Positions 1-8,352 are shown, counted from the stretch's first letter. The stretch is 38,237 bases of DNA from Candidatus Woesearchaeota archaeon CG_4_10_14_0_2_um_filter_33_13 (GCA_002792115.1 PFNQ01000016.1:1-38237); one strand, 5' to 3'. Numbers and translations are program-made. The notes: a model not told the origin generated them from the letters alone.

Positions 1-7
1 ACTAAGA

Positions 8-15
8 TTTATAAA
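8..15 (+). promoter_or_regulatory. TATA box of the first membrane-protein gene
   Basis: The octamer TTTATAAA is centred about 26 nt before the ATG at 38. Archaeal transcription starts about 25-27 nt after the TATA centre, so the mRNA should begin at or next to the start codon and be leaderless. No Shine-Dalgarno sequence is visible. Confidence 0.7.
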
Positions 16-37
16 TCTTAAAATTATCCTGAATTAC

Positions 38-709
38 ATGAAATTGTTAATCTCACATAAAAAATTAGATCGAGCAGATAAAGTTCAATTAGTTGTTTCT
101 TACACATTACAAATAATTATTCTCATCACATCAATTATTGCATTACTCCAAAAACAATGGCAAACTGGTTTTTTTGCTTTAAGTATATTGTTATTAACTG
201 CCCTTCCTGGATTAATACGAAGAAATTATAAAATATACATGCCTGTAGAGATTGACCTGATTGTGATATTGTTTGTTTTCTTTGCAATTTTTCTTGGTGA
301 GATTCATTCATATTATACTATATTCTGGTGGTGGGATATAATGTTACATATTAGCTCTGGTTTCTTATTAGGAATTGCTGGATTCTTTTTAGTCCATATA
401 CTTAATGAAGAAAGAAAGTTATCTATCCAACCAAAACTAGTAGTGTTATTTGCTTTTGCCTTTGCGGTGGCTTTAGGGGCAATCTGGGAAATTTTTGAAT
501 TCTCCATAGACCAAATATTAGGATTAACTATGCAAAACTCTAGTTTAGTAGATACAATGTGGGATTTAATTGTTGACACTTTAGGAGCAGTAGTCATTTC
601 ATTTTTAGGTTACTTCTATCTGAATAGAAAAACTAAATCTTTGCTATTTGAAAGACTTTTAAAACGCTTTTTATCCAGAAATAGAAAGTTGTTTAAGAAA
701 AAAAAATAG
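38..709 (+). CDS. Six-helix membrane protein, DUF2238/YjdF-like
   Basis: The 223-residue protein has about six hydrophobic helices (near residues 17-38, 42-60, 70-93, 101-124, 132-157, 172-195) and a basic Lys/Arg-rich C-terminus, so it should sit in the cytoplasmic membrane. The conserved-looking parts are the WWDIMLHISSGFLLGI segment (helix 4), AIWEIFEFSID (helix 5) and DTMWDLIVDTLGA (helix 6). This Asp/Glu/His pattern resembles the DUF2238 (YjdF-like) family of unknown function, which is my assignment by eye. The gene stands alone with its own TATA box and is convergent with the next gene. No substrate can be named. Confidence 0.7.
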   Translation: MKLLISHKKLDRADKVQLVVSYTLQIIILITSIIALLQKQWQTGFFALSILLLTALPGLIRRNYKIYMPVEIDLIVILFVFFAIFLGEIHSYYTIFWWWDIMLHISSGFLLGIAGFFLVHILNEERKLSIQPKLVVLFAFAFAVALGAIWEIFEFSIDQILGLTMQNSSLVDTMWDLIVDTLGAVVISFLGYFYLNRKTKSLLFERLLKRFLSRNRKLFKKKK

Positions 710-726
710 ATAACTTATTTAGTTAA

Positions 727-1704
727 CTATTCCCTTTCCGCCCTGCATAATTCCATAGACTCACGTAAAAATTGAACAGGATCATACGTATCAATCTGCC
801 TTTTCAAATTATCCCAAAAAACTGCTTGCTGATCTGCACTAAGAGTTGGGTTCATTCTATAAACAAGACCAGAAGTAATTCTGTCAGTATCATCTGCTAA
901 ATGTTTTTTAGAGTAATCCAAAATTGTTTTGTATACCTCTCTACGAACGACTGAATCTTCAAACGCACTAATACCTGTCTTAATGGCCGTTAAACAGCTA
1001 GAAGAATGATCAATATCATAGTCTGCAACAAATGCTGTTAATTCTTGATAAATCTGATCTTGATCATCAAGCTTAGCACAAATTTCCGCAATTTGAGTAG
1101 TATTTCTCAAAATATTTACATTACTATTAGAAGGTGCACTTTGATACATTTCAATATTCCTAACAAGAGTATTATACAATTGTTCAGGAGACACGTCCAG
1201 ATGTGGAACCTTTGTTGCCAATTCTTCAAATTTTTCTCTTTGCAAGCCCTTTGTTTCCCATAAGGCAACAATATCAAGAGCATCTTTCTCTCTAGAAGTA
1301 TGAGGTAATGATTCTTCTTGTGAACCCATCCAACTAGTAAGTTTTGAAACCGCAATAAACTCTGGACAAAGTACTGGTACAAGTCTTCCTTCAAGAGAAA
1401 CATCGACAACATAATTAACAATAACATCTTGAGATGACATGCTTATAGAACCGAAATAACTTTCAGGAGATTGCATATCTATCTCAAATCTACGGTCGTG
1501 TGCTTTCTCAAAATCAATACTTCTTTCTGCAAAAGCCTTCCAATCATCTCCTAAATATAAAATATCAAGATCAGAAACTATTCTATCATTATTAGCTAAC
1601 AACTTTACTGCTGCACCACTACCAACAACATATAACCTAGAACCATCGCTATTAAAAGGACTAATTTTATCAATTACTTCAACTAAATCAGAGCGGTCAA
1701 GCAT
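727..1704 (-). CDS. Nucleotidyltransferase-fold protein
   Basis: The 325-residue protein has an N-terminal pattern like AbiEii/MNT-type nucleotidyltransferases: VVGSGAAVKL (residues 26-35) followed by SDLDI (44-48), whose two Asp would bind metal. A later segment, VSKLTSW then REKDALDIVALW, resembles the Lys and Asp positions of the same superfamily. The rest is helical and unrecognised. Known members transfer nucleotides to proteins or RNA, often as toxins. No antitoxin partner lies beside it, since the neighbours are a membrane protein and the S10 gene, so a toxin role is not supported. The gene appears leaderless. Confidence 0.6.
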   Translation of the reverse strand: MLDRSDLVEVIDKISPFNSDGSRLYVVGSGAAVKLLANNDRIVSDLDILYLGDDWKAFAERSIDFEKAHDRRFEIDMQSPESYFGSISMSSQDVIVNYVVDVSLEGRLVPVLCPEFIAVSKLTSWMGSQEESLPHTSREKDALDIVALWETKGLQREKFEELATKVPHLDVSPEQLYNTLVRNIEMYQSAPSNSNVNILRNTTQIAEICAKLDDQDQIYQELTAFVADYDIDHSSSCLTAIKTGISAFEDSVVRREVYKTILDYSKKHLADDTDRITSGLVYRMNPTLSADQQAVFWDNLKRQIDTYDPVQFLRESMELCRAERE

Positions 1705-1728
1705 ACCTACTCCCCAGTGGCAAATACA

Positions 1729-1735
1729 TTATAAA
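1729..1735 (-). promoter_or_regulatory. TATA box of the nucleotidyltransferase-like gene
   Basis: Read on the minus strand this is TTTATAA, centred about 28 nt before the ATG whose first base is 1704. The spacing fits a leaderless transcript. Confidence 0.6.
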
Positions 1736-1782
1736 GGTTTCTATAAAATAAATTATATAAAGAAATTAATTAAAACAAACCT

Positions 1783-2097
1783 TTAAACATCAACCATTTC
1801 GATTTCGATGTTTAAGTTTTCTGGAATTGGAACCCTCATCACTAATCGTAAAGTTCTTTCATCAGCAGAAAGATCAATCAAACGTTTGTGAACACGCATC
1901 TCATAACGTTCCCAAGAAGCCTTACCATCCCCACAAGGACTTTTACGGGTAGTAACTTTTAATTTTTTTGTAGGCAAAGGAATAGGACCACGTAAATCAA
2001 CACCAGTCTTTTGAGCGATATCTTTGATGTCACCACAAATCTGATTGATTTTACTAATATCAGTACTTGCTAATTTTATTCTTGCTCTTTGTGCCAT
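1783..2097 (-). CDS. rps10: Ribosomal protein S10 (uS10)
   Basis: This 104-residue protein of the small subunit head matches archaeal/eukaryotic S10 (S20e) in length. It has the motif GPIPLPTKKLKVTTRKSPCGDG and the RYEMRVHKR segment of the tRNA-proximal loop. It follows the EF-1A gene in the same direction, the classical archaeal tuf-rps10 order, but a 119-nt gap holds its own TATA box (2165-2172). Its leader has an AGGAAAAG stretch as a weak Shine-Dalgarno and a small hairpin. The identification is secure. Confidence 0.95.
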   Translation of the reverse strand: MAQRARIKLASTDISKINQICGDIKDIAQKTGVDLRGPIPLPTKKLKVTTRKSPCGDGKASWERYEMRVHKRLIDLSADERTLRLVMRVPIPENLNIEIEMVDV

Positions 2098-2116
2098 ATT
2101 TCTTTTCCTGTAACAT

Positions 2117-2133
2117 GATAATTTTTGATTATC
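2117..2133 (-). promoter_or_regulatory. Small hairpin in the S10 leader
   Basis: Perfect 6-bp arms GATAAT/ATTATC flank a 5-nt loop, between the S10 TATA box and its start codon. It is short and AT-rich, so a regulatory role is only a possibility. Confidence 0.3.
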
Positions 2134-2164
2134 GTGCTTATTGTCTTGCTTTCACAAGCGGTTA

Positions 2165-2172
2165 TTTATAAA
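2165..2172 (-). promoter_or_regulatory. TATA box of the S10 gene
   Basis: TTTATAAA is centred about 71 nt before the S10 ATG. It would start transcription near 2141 and give a leader of about 44 nt, so S10 can be transcribed apart from the upstream EF-1A gene. Confidence 0.6.
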
Positions 2173-2190
2173 CGTTTTGGTTCTTCTTAA

Positions 2191-2215
2191 TAATAAAAGA
2201 AGAAAAATAAAAAAA
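2191..2215 (-). terminator. Oligo-T terminator after the EF-1A gene
   Basis: On the minus strand this is a run of T-stretches broken by single bases, directly after the EF-1A stop codon. Archaeal RNA polymerase terminates at such T-rich tracts without a hairpin. Confidence 0.6.
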
Positions 2216-2216
2216 T

Positions 2217-3509
2217 TTATAGTTTTTTCTCAACTATGTCCATACACATACCAGCTGCTACAGTAACACCAGAGTCACGAATAGCAAATCTGGACATCTG
2301 TGGAATAACGGAATTTCTCTCGATAACAACTGCTTGTGTAGGTCTTAATCTAACAATAGCTGCATCACCGTTTCTTAAGATGTCTTTGTTTTCAGTAACT
2401 TCTTGACCATTAGCTGGATTAATTTTCTTGATAATCTCAACAAATTGGCAAGCTACTTGAGAAGTGTGGATATGGAATACTGGAGTGTATCCGACAGTAA
2501 CAACACTTGGATGTGACATAATAACAATCTGCGCGGTAAATTCACTTGCCACCGTAGGTACGTTATCAGACTTACCTAATACGTCTCCTCTAGCAATGTC
2601 TTTCTTACCGATACCTCTTACGTTAAATCCAACGTTGTCTCCAGGTTCAGCTTGTTGAACTTGCTCGTGATGCATTTCAATAGATTTAACGTCACCAGAA
2701 ACACCCTTACCTTCTCTTCCAGGAACAACAGTTACTTTGTCACCAATTTTCATGACGCCAGTTTCGATTCTTCCAACAGGAACAACTCCAATACCAGTGA
2801 TGTTGTAAACATCTTGGATTGGCAATCTTAAAGGTAAAGCAGTTGGTTTTTGCGGAACATCAAACTTATCAATTGCTTGTAATAAAGAGTCTCCAGTCCA
2901 CCAGGACATCTTCTCAGATTTTTTAACAATATTCTCACCAGGTAAGGAAGCTAAAGGAATGAATCTTAAAGCATCAACTTTCCAACCAGCTTGAGCTGCG
3001 TGTTTTTTAACATCTTCAACAACTGCTTTGAATCTTGCTTCACTGTAATCAACACCAGAGATATCCATTTTGTTAACAGCAATTAACAATTGTCCTACAC
3101 CAAAAATCTTAGACAATTTTAAATGTTCAATAGTTTGAGCGTTAACACCGTCGTTAGCAGCTACAACTAAAACAGCACAATCTGCTTGAGCAGCACCAGT
3201 AATCATATTCTTGATAAAGTCTCTGTGCCCAGGCGCATCAATAATTGTGAAGTAATACTTTTCGGTATCAAATCTTTTGTGAGCTAGATCAATAGTAACT
3301 CCTCTTTCTTGCTCTTCTTTCAAGTTATCCATAACGAAAGCGAACTCGAAACCACCTTTACCTAATTGTTGTGCTTTCTCTTTAAGCTTTCTCATTGTTT
3401 GTTCGTCAATATTTCCTGCATCGAACAATAATCTTCCAACTGTTGTAGATTTCCCGTGGTCAACGTGACCAATGAAAACTAAGTTAATATGTTCTTTTGT
3501 TTTTGCCAT
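2217..3509 (-). CDS. tuf: Translation elongation factor 1-alpha (aEF1A)
   Basis: This GTPase delivers aminoacyl-tRNA to the ribosome. The 430-residue length is normal for archaea. The G-domain motifs are intact: GHVDHGKST (14-22), the ERGVTIDLA switch I segment, DAPGHRDF (G3) and NKMD (G4). The two beta-barrel domains follow, with the typical RPTQAVVIE segment near the C-terminus. The gene starts with ATG 7 nt after a strong Shine-Dalgarno (AGGAGG) and has its own TATA box about 69 nt upstream. It lies between EF-2 and S10, and an oligo-T terminator follows directly, which suits a highly expressed gene. Confidence 0.97.
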   Translation of the reverse strand: MAKTKEHINLVFIGHVDHGKSTTVGRLLFDAGNIDEQTMRKLKEKAQQLGKGGFEFAFVMDNLKEEQERGVTIDLAHKRFDTEKYYFTIIDAPGHRDFIKNMITGAAQADCAVLVVAANDGVNAQTIEHLKLSKIFGVGQLLIAVNKMDISGVDYSEARFKAVVEDVKKHAAQAGWKVDALRFIPLASLPGENIVKKSEKMSWWTGDSLLQAIDKFDVPQKPTALPLRLPIQDVYNITGIGVVPVGRIETGVMKIGDKVTVVPGREGKGVSGDVKSIEMHHEQVQQAEPGDNVGFNVRGIGKKDIARGDVLGKSDNVPTVASEFTAQIVIMSHPSVVTVGYTPVFHIHTSQVACQFVEIIKKINPANGQEVTENKDILRNGDAAIVRLRPTQAVVIERNSVIPQMSRFAIRDSGVTVAAGMCMDIVEKKL

Positions 3510-3516
3510 TTTATAT

Positions 3517-3522
3517 CCTCCT
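3517..3522 (-). promoter_or_regulatory. Shine-Dalgarno sequence of the EF-1A gene
   Basis: AGGAGG on the minus strand lies 7 nt before the ATG. It is among the strongest ribosome binding sites in the window. Confidence 0.8.
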
Positions 3523-3574
3523 AATCTACCTCTAATCGAGTATTATTTATTATAGTGCCTTTGTTCCTATTTTG

Positions 3575-3582
3575 TTTATAAA
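3575..3582 (-). promoter_or_regulatory. TATA box of the EF-1A gene
   Basis: TTTATAAA lies in the 197-nt gap between EF-2 and EF-1A and predicts a leader of about 42 nt that contains the Shine-Dalgarno. The gap otherwise holds only AT-rich sequence and the EF-2 terminator. Confidence 0.6.
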
Positions 3583-3673
3583 GATTTCGGTGATAATCCA
3601 ATAGAGAAATGAACATAATCCCCAAAATTACAAAAATCTTACTAAAAAATTACAAACTTACAACCAAAAATCA

Positions 3674-3705
3674 TAAAAAATAAAGTTAAAAAATAAAAAA
3701 GAAAA
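3674..3705 (-). terminator. Oligo-T terminator after the EF-2 gene
   Basis: The minus strand reads several runs of four to six T's immediately after the EF-2 stop codon, the usual archaeal termination signal. Confidence 0.55.
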
Positions 3706-3706
3706 T

Positions 3707-5899
3707 CTAACTTACTTCATTAGGACTTAACCCTTTTCTTTGGATTATTTGTGCTTTAACCTTATCCTGTAATTCTCTTGGTAAAGGTTCGAAACTTTGA
3801 TCCACAAGTGAAGAATTTCCTCTACCAGTGGTAGCGGATCTTAAATCACTACTCCAACCCAACATTTCTCCTACCGGCAACTTAGCAATGACAATACTTA
3901 AATCTCCTTCTTGAGTCATATCCAATAGTTGACCACGCTTTGAAGAAACTAACTTAGAAACATCACCTAAGAAATCATGTGGTGCTTCAATTCTCGTAAC
4001 TTGTAAAGGTTCAAACAACATAGGACCTGCTTGCGCCATCGCTCCTCTAATACCTTCACGTACAGCAGGATACATCTGTGCTGGCCCTCTGTGAATAGCG
4101 TCCTCGTGTAAAGTACAATCCATCAAACTAACTTTAACACCCATACATGGTTCTCTTGCTAATGGACCTTGACGCATAACGTCTTCAAACATGTCTAACA
4201 CAAGTTCAATAATCTCACCAATGTGAACTTGACCCCTAGTTTGTTCTAAAAACATGTTTCCGTTATAGACTGCCTTAACTTGAGTAGCAGCTTTAGCATC
4301 CCAACCACATTCATCTCTTAAGAAACTGATTACGGTATCGTCTTTTTTCTTGAACCTTCCTTCTGGTAACGTACCTTCTTTAATAGCAGCAATAATTTGT
4401 GGTTCAAGCGGTTCAACTACAAAATAAAGTTTGTTGTGTTTGTTAGGAGATTTTCCTTCCACTTCCGGACTTTTTCTGGTAATAGATTCACGGTATACAA
4501 CAATAGGAGGAGATGTTTTAACTTCAACATTCTTTTCAGTAATGATCCTATTTTCAACAATCTCTAAATGCAACTCGCCCATACCATGAATTAAGTTCTG
4601 GCCAGTCTCTTCATTAATCTCAACTTTGATAGAAGGGTCTTCACGACTAACTTTTCTTAATACCTCAATTAGCTTTGGTAAATCACCAGGCTTTTTAGCT
4701 TCAATTGCCTTTGTGATAACTGGTTCAAAGATATGTTTAAGCTCTTCAAATGGTTGTTCAGGTTCAAGAGTGATAGTTTCTCCAGCTTGACCAACAATAC
4801 CAGAAATAGCTAAAACGTTTCCAGCAGGAATTGATTCAATCATTTCTGGCTTTATTCCATTGTAAATGTAAACATTCTGGATTCTCTGCTTTTGCTTAGA
4901 GTTGTTAAGATAAACTTCCATTCCACTCTTAACCGTTCCACTAAACAATCTTCCTGCAGAAATGTCTTTTCCTGAACGAGGATCAATAACAATTCTAGTA
5001 ATAACATAAGCTAATTTTCCCTTAGGATTACAAGTAATTAAATCCTTACCTAACTCAGAATCTTTATCACCATGCCAAATCTTTGGAATCCTATACTTTT
5101 GAGCTTCAACTGGATCGGGATGATGTTTAATAATCATATCCAAAATAACTTCATTTAATGCTGCATTTTTCCAAACCCATTCCTTACGCTCTTCTTCTTC
5201 CATCTCATAAATTCTTAAAATGTCAGAAAATTTTATATTCTTCTTCTGCATGTAAGGAAAAGATAAAGCCCAATTCTCTCTAGCGGAACCAAATGCAACA
5301 CTTCCGTCCTGAACATTAACTTTCCATGCTTCTTTGTAGGCTGGTTCAGCAATCTTTTCGATTAAATCATTGAATTGTTTCATTAAACCCATAACTCTTT
5401 CAGCAATCTTTTCAGGAGACAATTTCAACTCTTTAACCAACCGATCCATTTTGTTAATGAATAAAACCGGTTTAACTCTTTCACGTAAAGCTTGTCTAAC
5501 AACCGTTTCTGTCTGAGGCATAGCCCCCTCAACAGCACAAATTAAAACGACTGTTCCATCAACAGCCCTCATTGCTCTAGTTACGTTTCCACCAAAATCA
5601 ACGTGGCCAGGAGTATCGATCAAGTTAATCAAGTATTCATTACCATGAAACTCGTGCACCATAGAAACGTTAGCAGAATCAACAGTCATCAATCTTTCTT
5701 GCTCATCAGCATGCTGCCAAGTCTGCATACCCTGTTCTAAATCTCCAGCATATTTAGCTGCCATCTTACCAGAAGCAGCTAATAAGTTATCGGTAAAAGC
5801 AGTTTTACCGTGATGAATATGTGCAGACGTACAGATGTTACGTATAAATTTAGGGTTTTGAGTAATTTGCAAAACCTTCTCAGTCATTTTATCAGCCAT
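3707..5899 (-). CDS. fusA: Translation elongation factor 2 (aEF2)
   Basis: This GTPase drives ribosomal translocation, and 730 residues is the normal archaeal length. The G3 motif IDTPGHVDFGG and G4 NKMD are intact, and the domain order GTPase, barrel and alpha-beta domains is complete. The C-terminal loop reads HEDAIHRGPAQ, so the His modified to diphthamide is present. The G1 loop is odd: AHIHHGKTAF (26-35), where the family normally has AHIDHGKTTL, so the Asp is His and the second Thr is Ala. Switch I reads ERLMTV where ERGITI is usual. An AGGTGA Shine-Dalgarno lies 6 nt before ATG. The adenylate kinase gene precedes it by 72 nt, so cotranscription is possible. Confidence 0.96.
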   Translation of the reverse strand: MADKMTEKVLQITQNPKFIRNICTSAHIHHGKTAFTDNLLAASGKMAAKYAGDLEQGMQTWQHADEQERLMTVDSANVSMVHEFHGNEYLINLIDTPGHVDFGGNVTRAMRAVDGTVVLICAVEGAMPQTETVVRQALRERVKPVLFINKMDRLVKELKLSPEKIAERVMGLMKQFNDLIEKIAEPAYKEAWKVNVQDGSVAFGSARENWALSFPYMQKKNIKFSDILRIYEMEEEERKEWVWKNAALNEVILDMIIKHHPDPVEAQKYRIPKIWHGDKDSELGKDLITCNPKGKLAYVITRIVIDPRSGKDISAGRLFSGTVKSGMEVYLNNSKQKQRIQNVYIYNGIKPEMIESIPAGNVLAISGIVGQAGETITLEPEQPFEELKHIFEPVITKAIEAKKPGDLPKLIEVLRKVSREDPSIKVEINEETGQNLIHGMGELHLEIVENRIITEKNVEVKTSPPIVVYRESITRKSPEVEGKSPNKHNKLYFVVEPLEPQIIAAIKEGTLPEGRFKKKDDTVISFLRDECGWDAKAATQVKAVYNGNMFLEQTRGQVHIGEIIELVLDMFEDVMRQGPLAREPCMGVKVSLMDCTLHEDAIHRGPAQMYPAVREGIRGAMAQAGPMLFEPLQVTRIEAPHDFLGDVSKLVSSKRGQLLDMTQEGDLSIVIAKLPVGEMLGWSSDLRSATTGRGNSSLVDQSFEPLPRELQDKVKAQIIQRKGLSPNEVS

Positions 5900-5971
5900 T
5901 GTTTTTCACCTATGTTATTTATTTTTATTTCTATTTATTATCAATTAACACAAAATCATTTGCATTAATCA

Positions 5972-6616
5972 TTAGTTTGCGTCAATCAAATTAAAGATTC
6001 TGGCCATAATACTTTCTTTACTTGCACCAAAATCCTCATTAATAGTTATTTCTCTTAACAAACCTTTTTCTTGATAGTAACCAATCAAAGGTGAGGTCTG
6101 CTGTTCGTAAACTTTTAACCTTTCCTTGATTGATTCCGGTTTGTCATCATCACGTTGGTAAGTTTCCCCACCACAAACATCACAAACACCTTCAATTTTT
6201 GTCTTAATGTTTACAATATGAAAAGTAGTCCCACACTTACGACAAATTCTTCTACCACTTAACCTTTGAATTATAATCTCATGATCGGCTTTAAAGTTAA
6301 TCACCATATCAATATCAGAAAAGGTTGCTAAGGCATTAGCTTGAGGAATAGTTCTAGGAAACCCGTCTAACAAAAACCCGTTCTTACAATCTTCCTGTTT
6401 CAGGCGATCTTTAACCATTTCAATAGTAACTTCGTCAGGAACTAATTTTCCGGCATCAATATAACTCTTAGCTTTCTTTCCTAAATCTGTTGCTGCCTTA
6501 ATATTATCTCTAAAGATTTGACCAGTAGAGATATGTAAGATGTTATATCTTTTAACTATTTCAGTAGCGTAAGTACCTTTCCCTACACCAGGAGAGCCTA
6601 AAGCAATTATCTTCAT
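5972..6616 (-). CDS. adk: Adenylate kinase with zinc-binding lid
   Basis: It interconverts ATP + AMP and 2 ADP in the cytoplasm. The 214-residue protein is of the bacterial long type, not the archaeal trimeric type. The P-loop is GSPGVGKGT (7-15), the AMP-site segment is STGQIFRDNI, and DGFPRT is present. A lid carries two CxxC pairs (CRKC and CDVC) that should bind zinc. It lies 53 nt after NDK, also a nucleotide enzyme, on the same strand. A GAGGT Shine-Dalgarno precedes the ATG. The bacterial type suggests old transfer, and this type is found in other DPANN genomes. Confidence 0.95.
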   Translation of the reverse strand: MKIIALGSPGVGKGTYATEIVKRYNILHISTGQIFRDNIKAATDLGKKAKSYIDAGKLVPDEVTIEMVKDRLKQEDCKNGFLLDGFPRTIPQANALATFSDIDMVINFKADHEIIIQRLSGRRICRKCGTTFHIVNIKTKIEGVCDVCGGETYQRDDDKPESIKERLKVYEQQTSPLIGYYQEKGLLREITINEDFGASKESIMARIFNLIDAN

Positions 6617-6669
6617 TTTTTAAACAACCTCAATTTTTATCATTTTCTTATAACACAATAATTTAAAGA

Positions 6670-7251
6670 TCAATATTTGTGCATTACTTTCCAATGTTGA
6701 ATGTCCCAACTAAAAATCTCTTCTGGTTTAAACCAAAGAGCAATTTCATTTTCTGCTTCTTCTTTATTTCCAGAAGCATGAACAAGATTTCTTAATGGTC
6801 TTTTTAGATTATCAGCCATGGCATAGGATTCTACACTAAAATCCCCCCTGATCGTTCCAATTGGTGCACCCTTAGATTCTGCTGGTCCAACAATCTTTCT
6901 TCCAATTTCAATGGCATGGAAACCTTCCCAGATCATAGCTACAACAGGACCTTCCGTAAGATATTTCATGTTCCAATTTCTAACCCGAGTTGCAATTTCT
7001 TCATTAGTCTCTGTTAACTCAACACCTTTTTCTTTGGCTGCTCTACGAGTATTCTCTCCCAATTTCTGAATAAATGCAGGAGTTAAAACATAATGTTTGT
7101 CTGCAACCTCTTCAGTAGGTAAAACCATTTTCAAAGCAACTAACTTAAGTCCTCTTTGTTCAAAACGCTTTAAAATCTCGCCGACTAAACCACGTTGTAC
7201 ACCATCGTGTTTAACAGCAATAAAAGTTTTTTCAATAAGATATTTAACCAT
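6670..7251 (-). CDS. ndk: Nucleoside diphosphate kinase, extended form
   Basis: It transfers phosphate from NTPs to NDPs through a phospho-histidine. Hallmarks are AVKHDGVQRGLVGEI near the N-terminus (usual K-P-D-G becomes K-H-D-G), GPVVAMIWEG, GTIRGDFS and the catalytic His in RNLVHASG. At 193 residues it is about 40 longer than the usual 150. The extra length is an insertion before GPVVAM (about 25 residues) and another between GDFS and the catalytic His (about 12). It follows L24e in the archaeal L7Ae-S28e-L24e-NDK order. A GAGGAG Shine-Dalgarno lies 11 nt before the chosen ATG. Confidence 0.93.
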   Translation of the reverse strand: MVKYLIEKTFIAVKHDGVQRGLVGEILKRFEQRGLKLVALKMVLPTEEVADKHYVLTPAFIQKLGENTRRAAKEKGVELTETNEEIATRVRNWNMKYLTEGPVVAMIWEGFHAIEIGRKIVGPAESKGAPIGTIRGDFSVESYAMADNLKRPLRNLVHASGNKEEAENEIALWFKPEEIFSWDIQHWKVMHKY

Positions 7252-7311
7252 TTTTATGAATTCTCCTCAGCAATGATAATAATAATAACAATAAATAAAA
7301 GCTAGATGATC

Positions 7312-7602
7312 TTAAGCTTTTGTTGATTGTTCTACTTTCTCTTTTTTAACTGCAGCAGTTTTCTCTTTCTTCTCAGTTTTAGCAACTACTTTTTCTACAG
7401 GAACTGATTTTTCAGATACATCTTTCTTATGTTCTTTCCTATAAGCTGCAGTCCATTTTATCTTCAATGGTTTTCTTTTTAGATGTAAAAGATTTTTCTC
7501 ACATCTATTGGAACAGAAATGATTAATCTTACCGCTGGTAAAGATATACATTTTACCTGTTCCCTTATCGATTTGATCACCGCAAAAAGCACATGTTGGC
7601 AT
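7312..7602 (-). CDS. rpl24e: Ribosomal protein L24e (eL24)
   Basis: This small zinc protein of the large subunit has C4-x2-C7 and C30-x3-C34 as the zinc ligands, with the FCSNRCEKN and KWTAAYRK segments typical of eL24. At 96 residues it is longer than the usual archaeal form of about 60-70, because of a C-terminal tail rich in Lys, Glu, Val and Ala. The gene lies 48 nt after S28e and has a GGAGG Shine-Dalgarno 7 nt before ATG. Confidence 0.94.
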   Translation of the reverse strand: MPTCAFCGDQIDKGTGKMYIFTSGKINHFCSNRCEKNLLHLKRKPLKIKWTAAYRKEHKKDVSEKSVPVEKVVAKTEKKEKTAAVKKEKVEQSTKA

Positions 7603-7650
7603 TTTAATTCCTCCGATTTACCTTAATAAACTAATTAAGGTTAGTAATAT

Positions 7651-7938
7651 TTACTTTCTACCGCCGCCCCTTCTGCCACCACCGACACGTTGAGCTTCGA
7701 TTTCAGTCTCTAATAGCATTAATGTGTCTCCTACTCTTACTGGACCTTTAACATTTCTACGAATAGCTTTGTTTTTATCTCGTCCGTCTAATACCTGACA
7801 CATTACTTGAGTGATTTCCCCACGACTACCTGCTCTAGCAACAAGTTCTTTTACTTCTGCAGGAATGCCGTTGGTGAATCTTACTTCACCTTCTACCTTA
7901 GACTCTTCCTCTTGTTTACCCTGCATCTTTCGAGCCAT
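7651..7938 (-). CDS. rps28e: Ribosomal protein S28e (eS28)
   Basis: This small subunit protein has the family core VMCQVLDGRDKNKAIRRNVK and GPVRVGDTLMLLETE. The full length of 95 residues exceeds the usual 70 because of a charged N-terminal extension of about 18 residues and a Gly/Arg tail (GGGRRGGGRK). Such a tail is likely to contact rRNA, which is an inference. It starts 2 nt after the L7Ae stop, and its Shine-Dalgarno GGGTGA lies inside the end of L7Ae, so the two should be translationally coupled. Confidence 0.94.
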   Translation of the reverse strand: MARKMQGKQEEESKVEGEVRFTNGIPAEVKELVARAGSRGEITQVMCQVLDGRDKNKAIRRNVKGPVRVGDTLMLLETEIEAQRVGGGRRGGGRK

Positions 7939-7940
7939 GT

Positions 7941-8267
7941 TTATTCACCCTGTCCTTTAGTAATAGCTTCGATTGCAGCTTTAGCATCTCCTTCTTTAAC
8001 AACAGCAACAGCAGCAGTAGCAACACTTAATCCTGCAGCAGCTCCTAAATCTTCCTTTTTAGTAATTTCAACACAAGGAATATTTTTTTCTTTGCATAAC
8101 AAAGGTAAGTGCATGATTACTTCCTTAGGACTTACATCACTTGCATAAACTACAAGTTTAGCGTTTCCTTTCTCGATTGCTTTAGTAGCTTCATTAGCAC
8201 CCTTTCTAATCTTACCGCTAGTTCTAGCGATTTCAACAATTTCCAAAATTTTTGCTTCATCTGCCAT
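7941..8267 (-). CDS. rpl7ae: Ribosomal protein L7Ae (eL8)
   Basis: This 108-residue protein binds kink-turns in 23S rRNA, and in archaea also in box C/D and H/ACA guide RNAs and in RNase P. The family signature GANEATKAIEKGNAKLVVYA is present in the N-terminal half, followed by DVSPKEVIMHLPLLC, VEITKKEDLG and AAAGL. It is the first gene of the minus-strand translation block. A GAGGGT Shine-Dalgarno lies 8 nt before the ATG. The leader contains a hairpin and an orphan Shine-Dalgarno. Confidence 0.95.
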   Translation of the reverse strand: MADEAKILEIVEIARTSGKIRKGANEATKAIEKGNAKLVVYASDVSPKEVIMHLPLLCKEKNIPCVEITKKEDLGAAAGLSVATAAVAVVKEGDAKAAIEAITKGQGE

Positions 8268-8321
8268 ATTTATGAACCCTCACTTCATTTATTTTTCAGT
8301 TATATTTTTTATACCTATACC

Positions 8322-8346
8322 GTAACAATTTAATTAGAATTGTTAC
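8322..8346 (-). promoter_or_regulatory. Perfect inverted repeat in the L7Ae leader
   Basis: Arms GTAACAATT (8322-8330) and AATTGTTAC (8338-8346) pair perfectly over 9 bp around a 7-nt loop. It lies 55-79 nt before the L7Ae start. If transcription starts from the TATA box at 8395-8402 it is an RNA hairpin in the leader. If it starts from the weaker TATA near 8306-8314 it is a DNA palindrome just upstream, as an operator would be. Confidence 0.55.
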
Positions 8347-8352
8347 CTCCTT
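8345..8352 (-). promoter_or_regulatory. Orphan Shine-Dalgarno sequence upstream of L7Ae
   Basis: AAGGAGGT on the minus strand is as strong as any Shine-Dalgarno in the window but has no ATG or GTG at a usable distance. Its last two bases are part of the adjacent hairpin arm. Confidence 0.45.

Noticed and set aside
727-1704. Toxin of an AbiE-like toxin-antitoxin pair
   Set aside because: No antitoxin-like gene is adjacent; the neighbours are a DUF2238-like membrane protein and S10.
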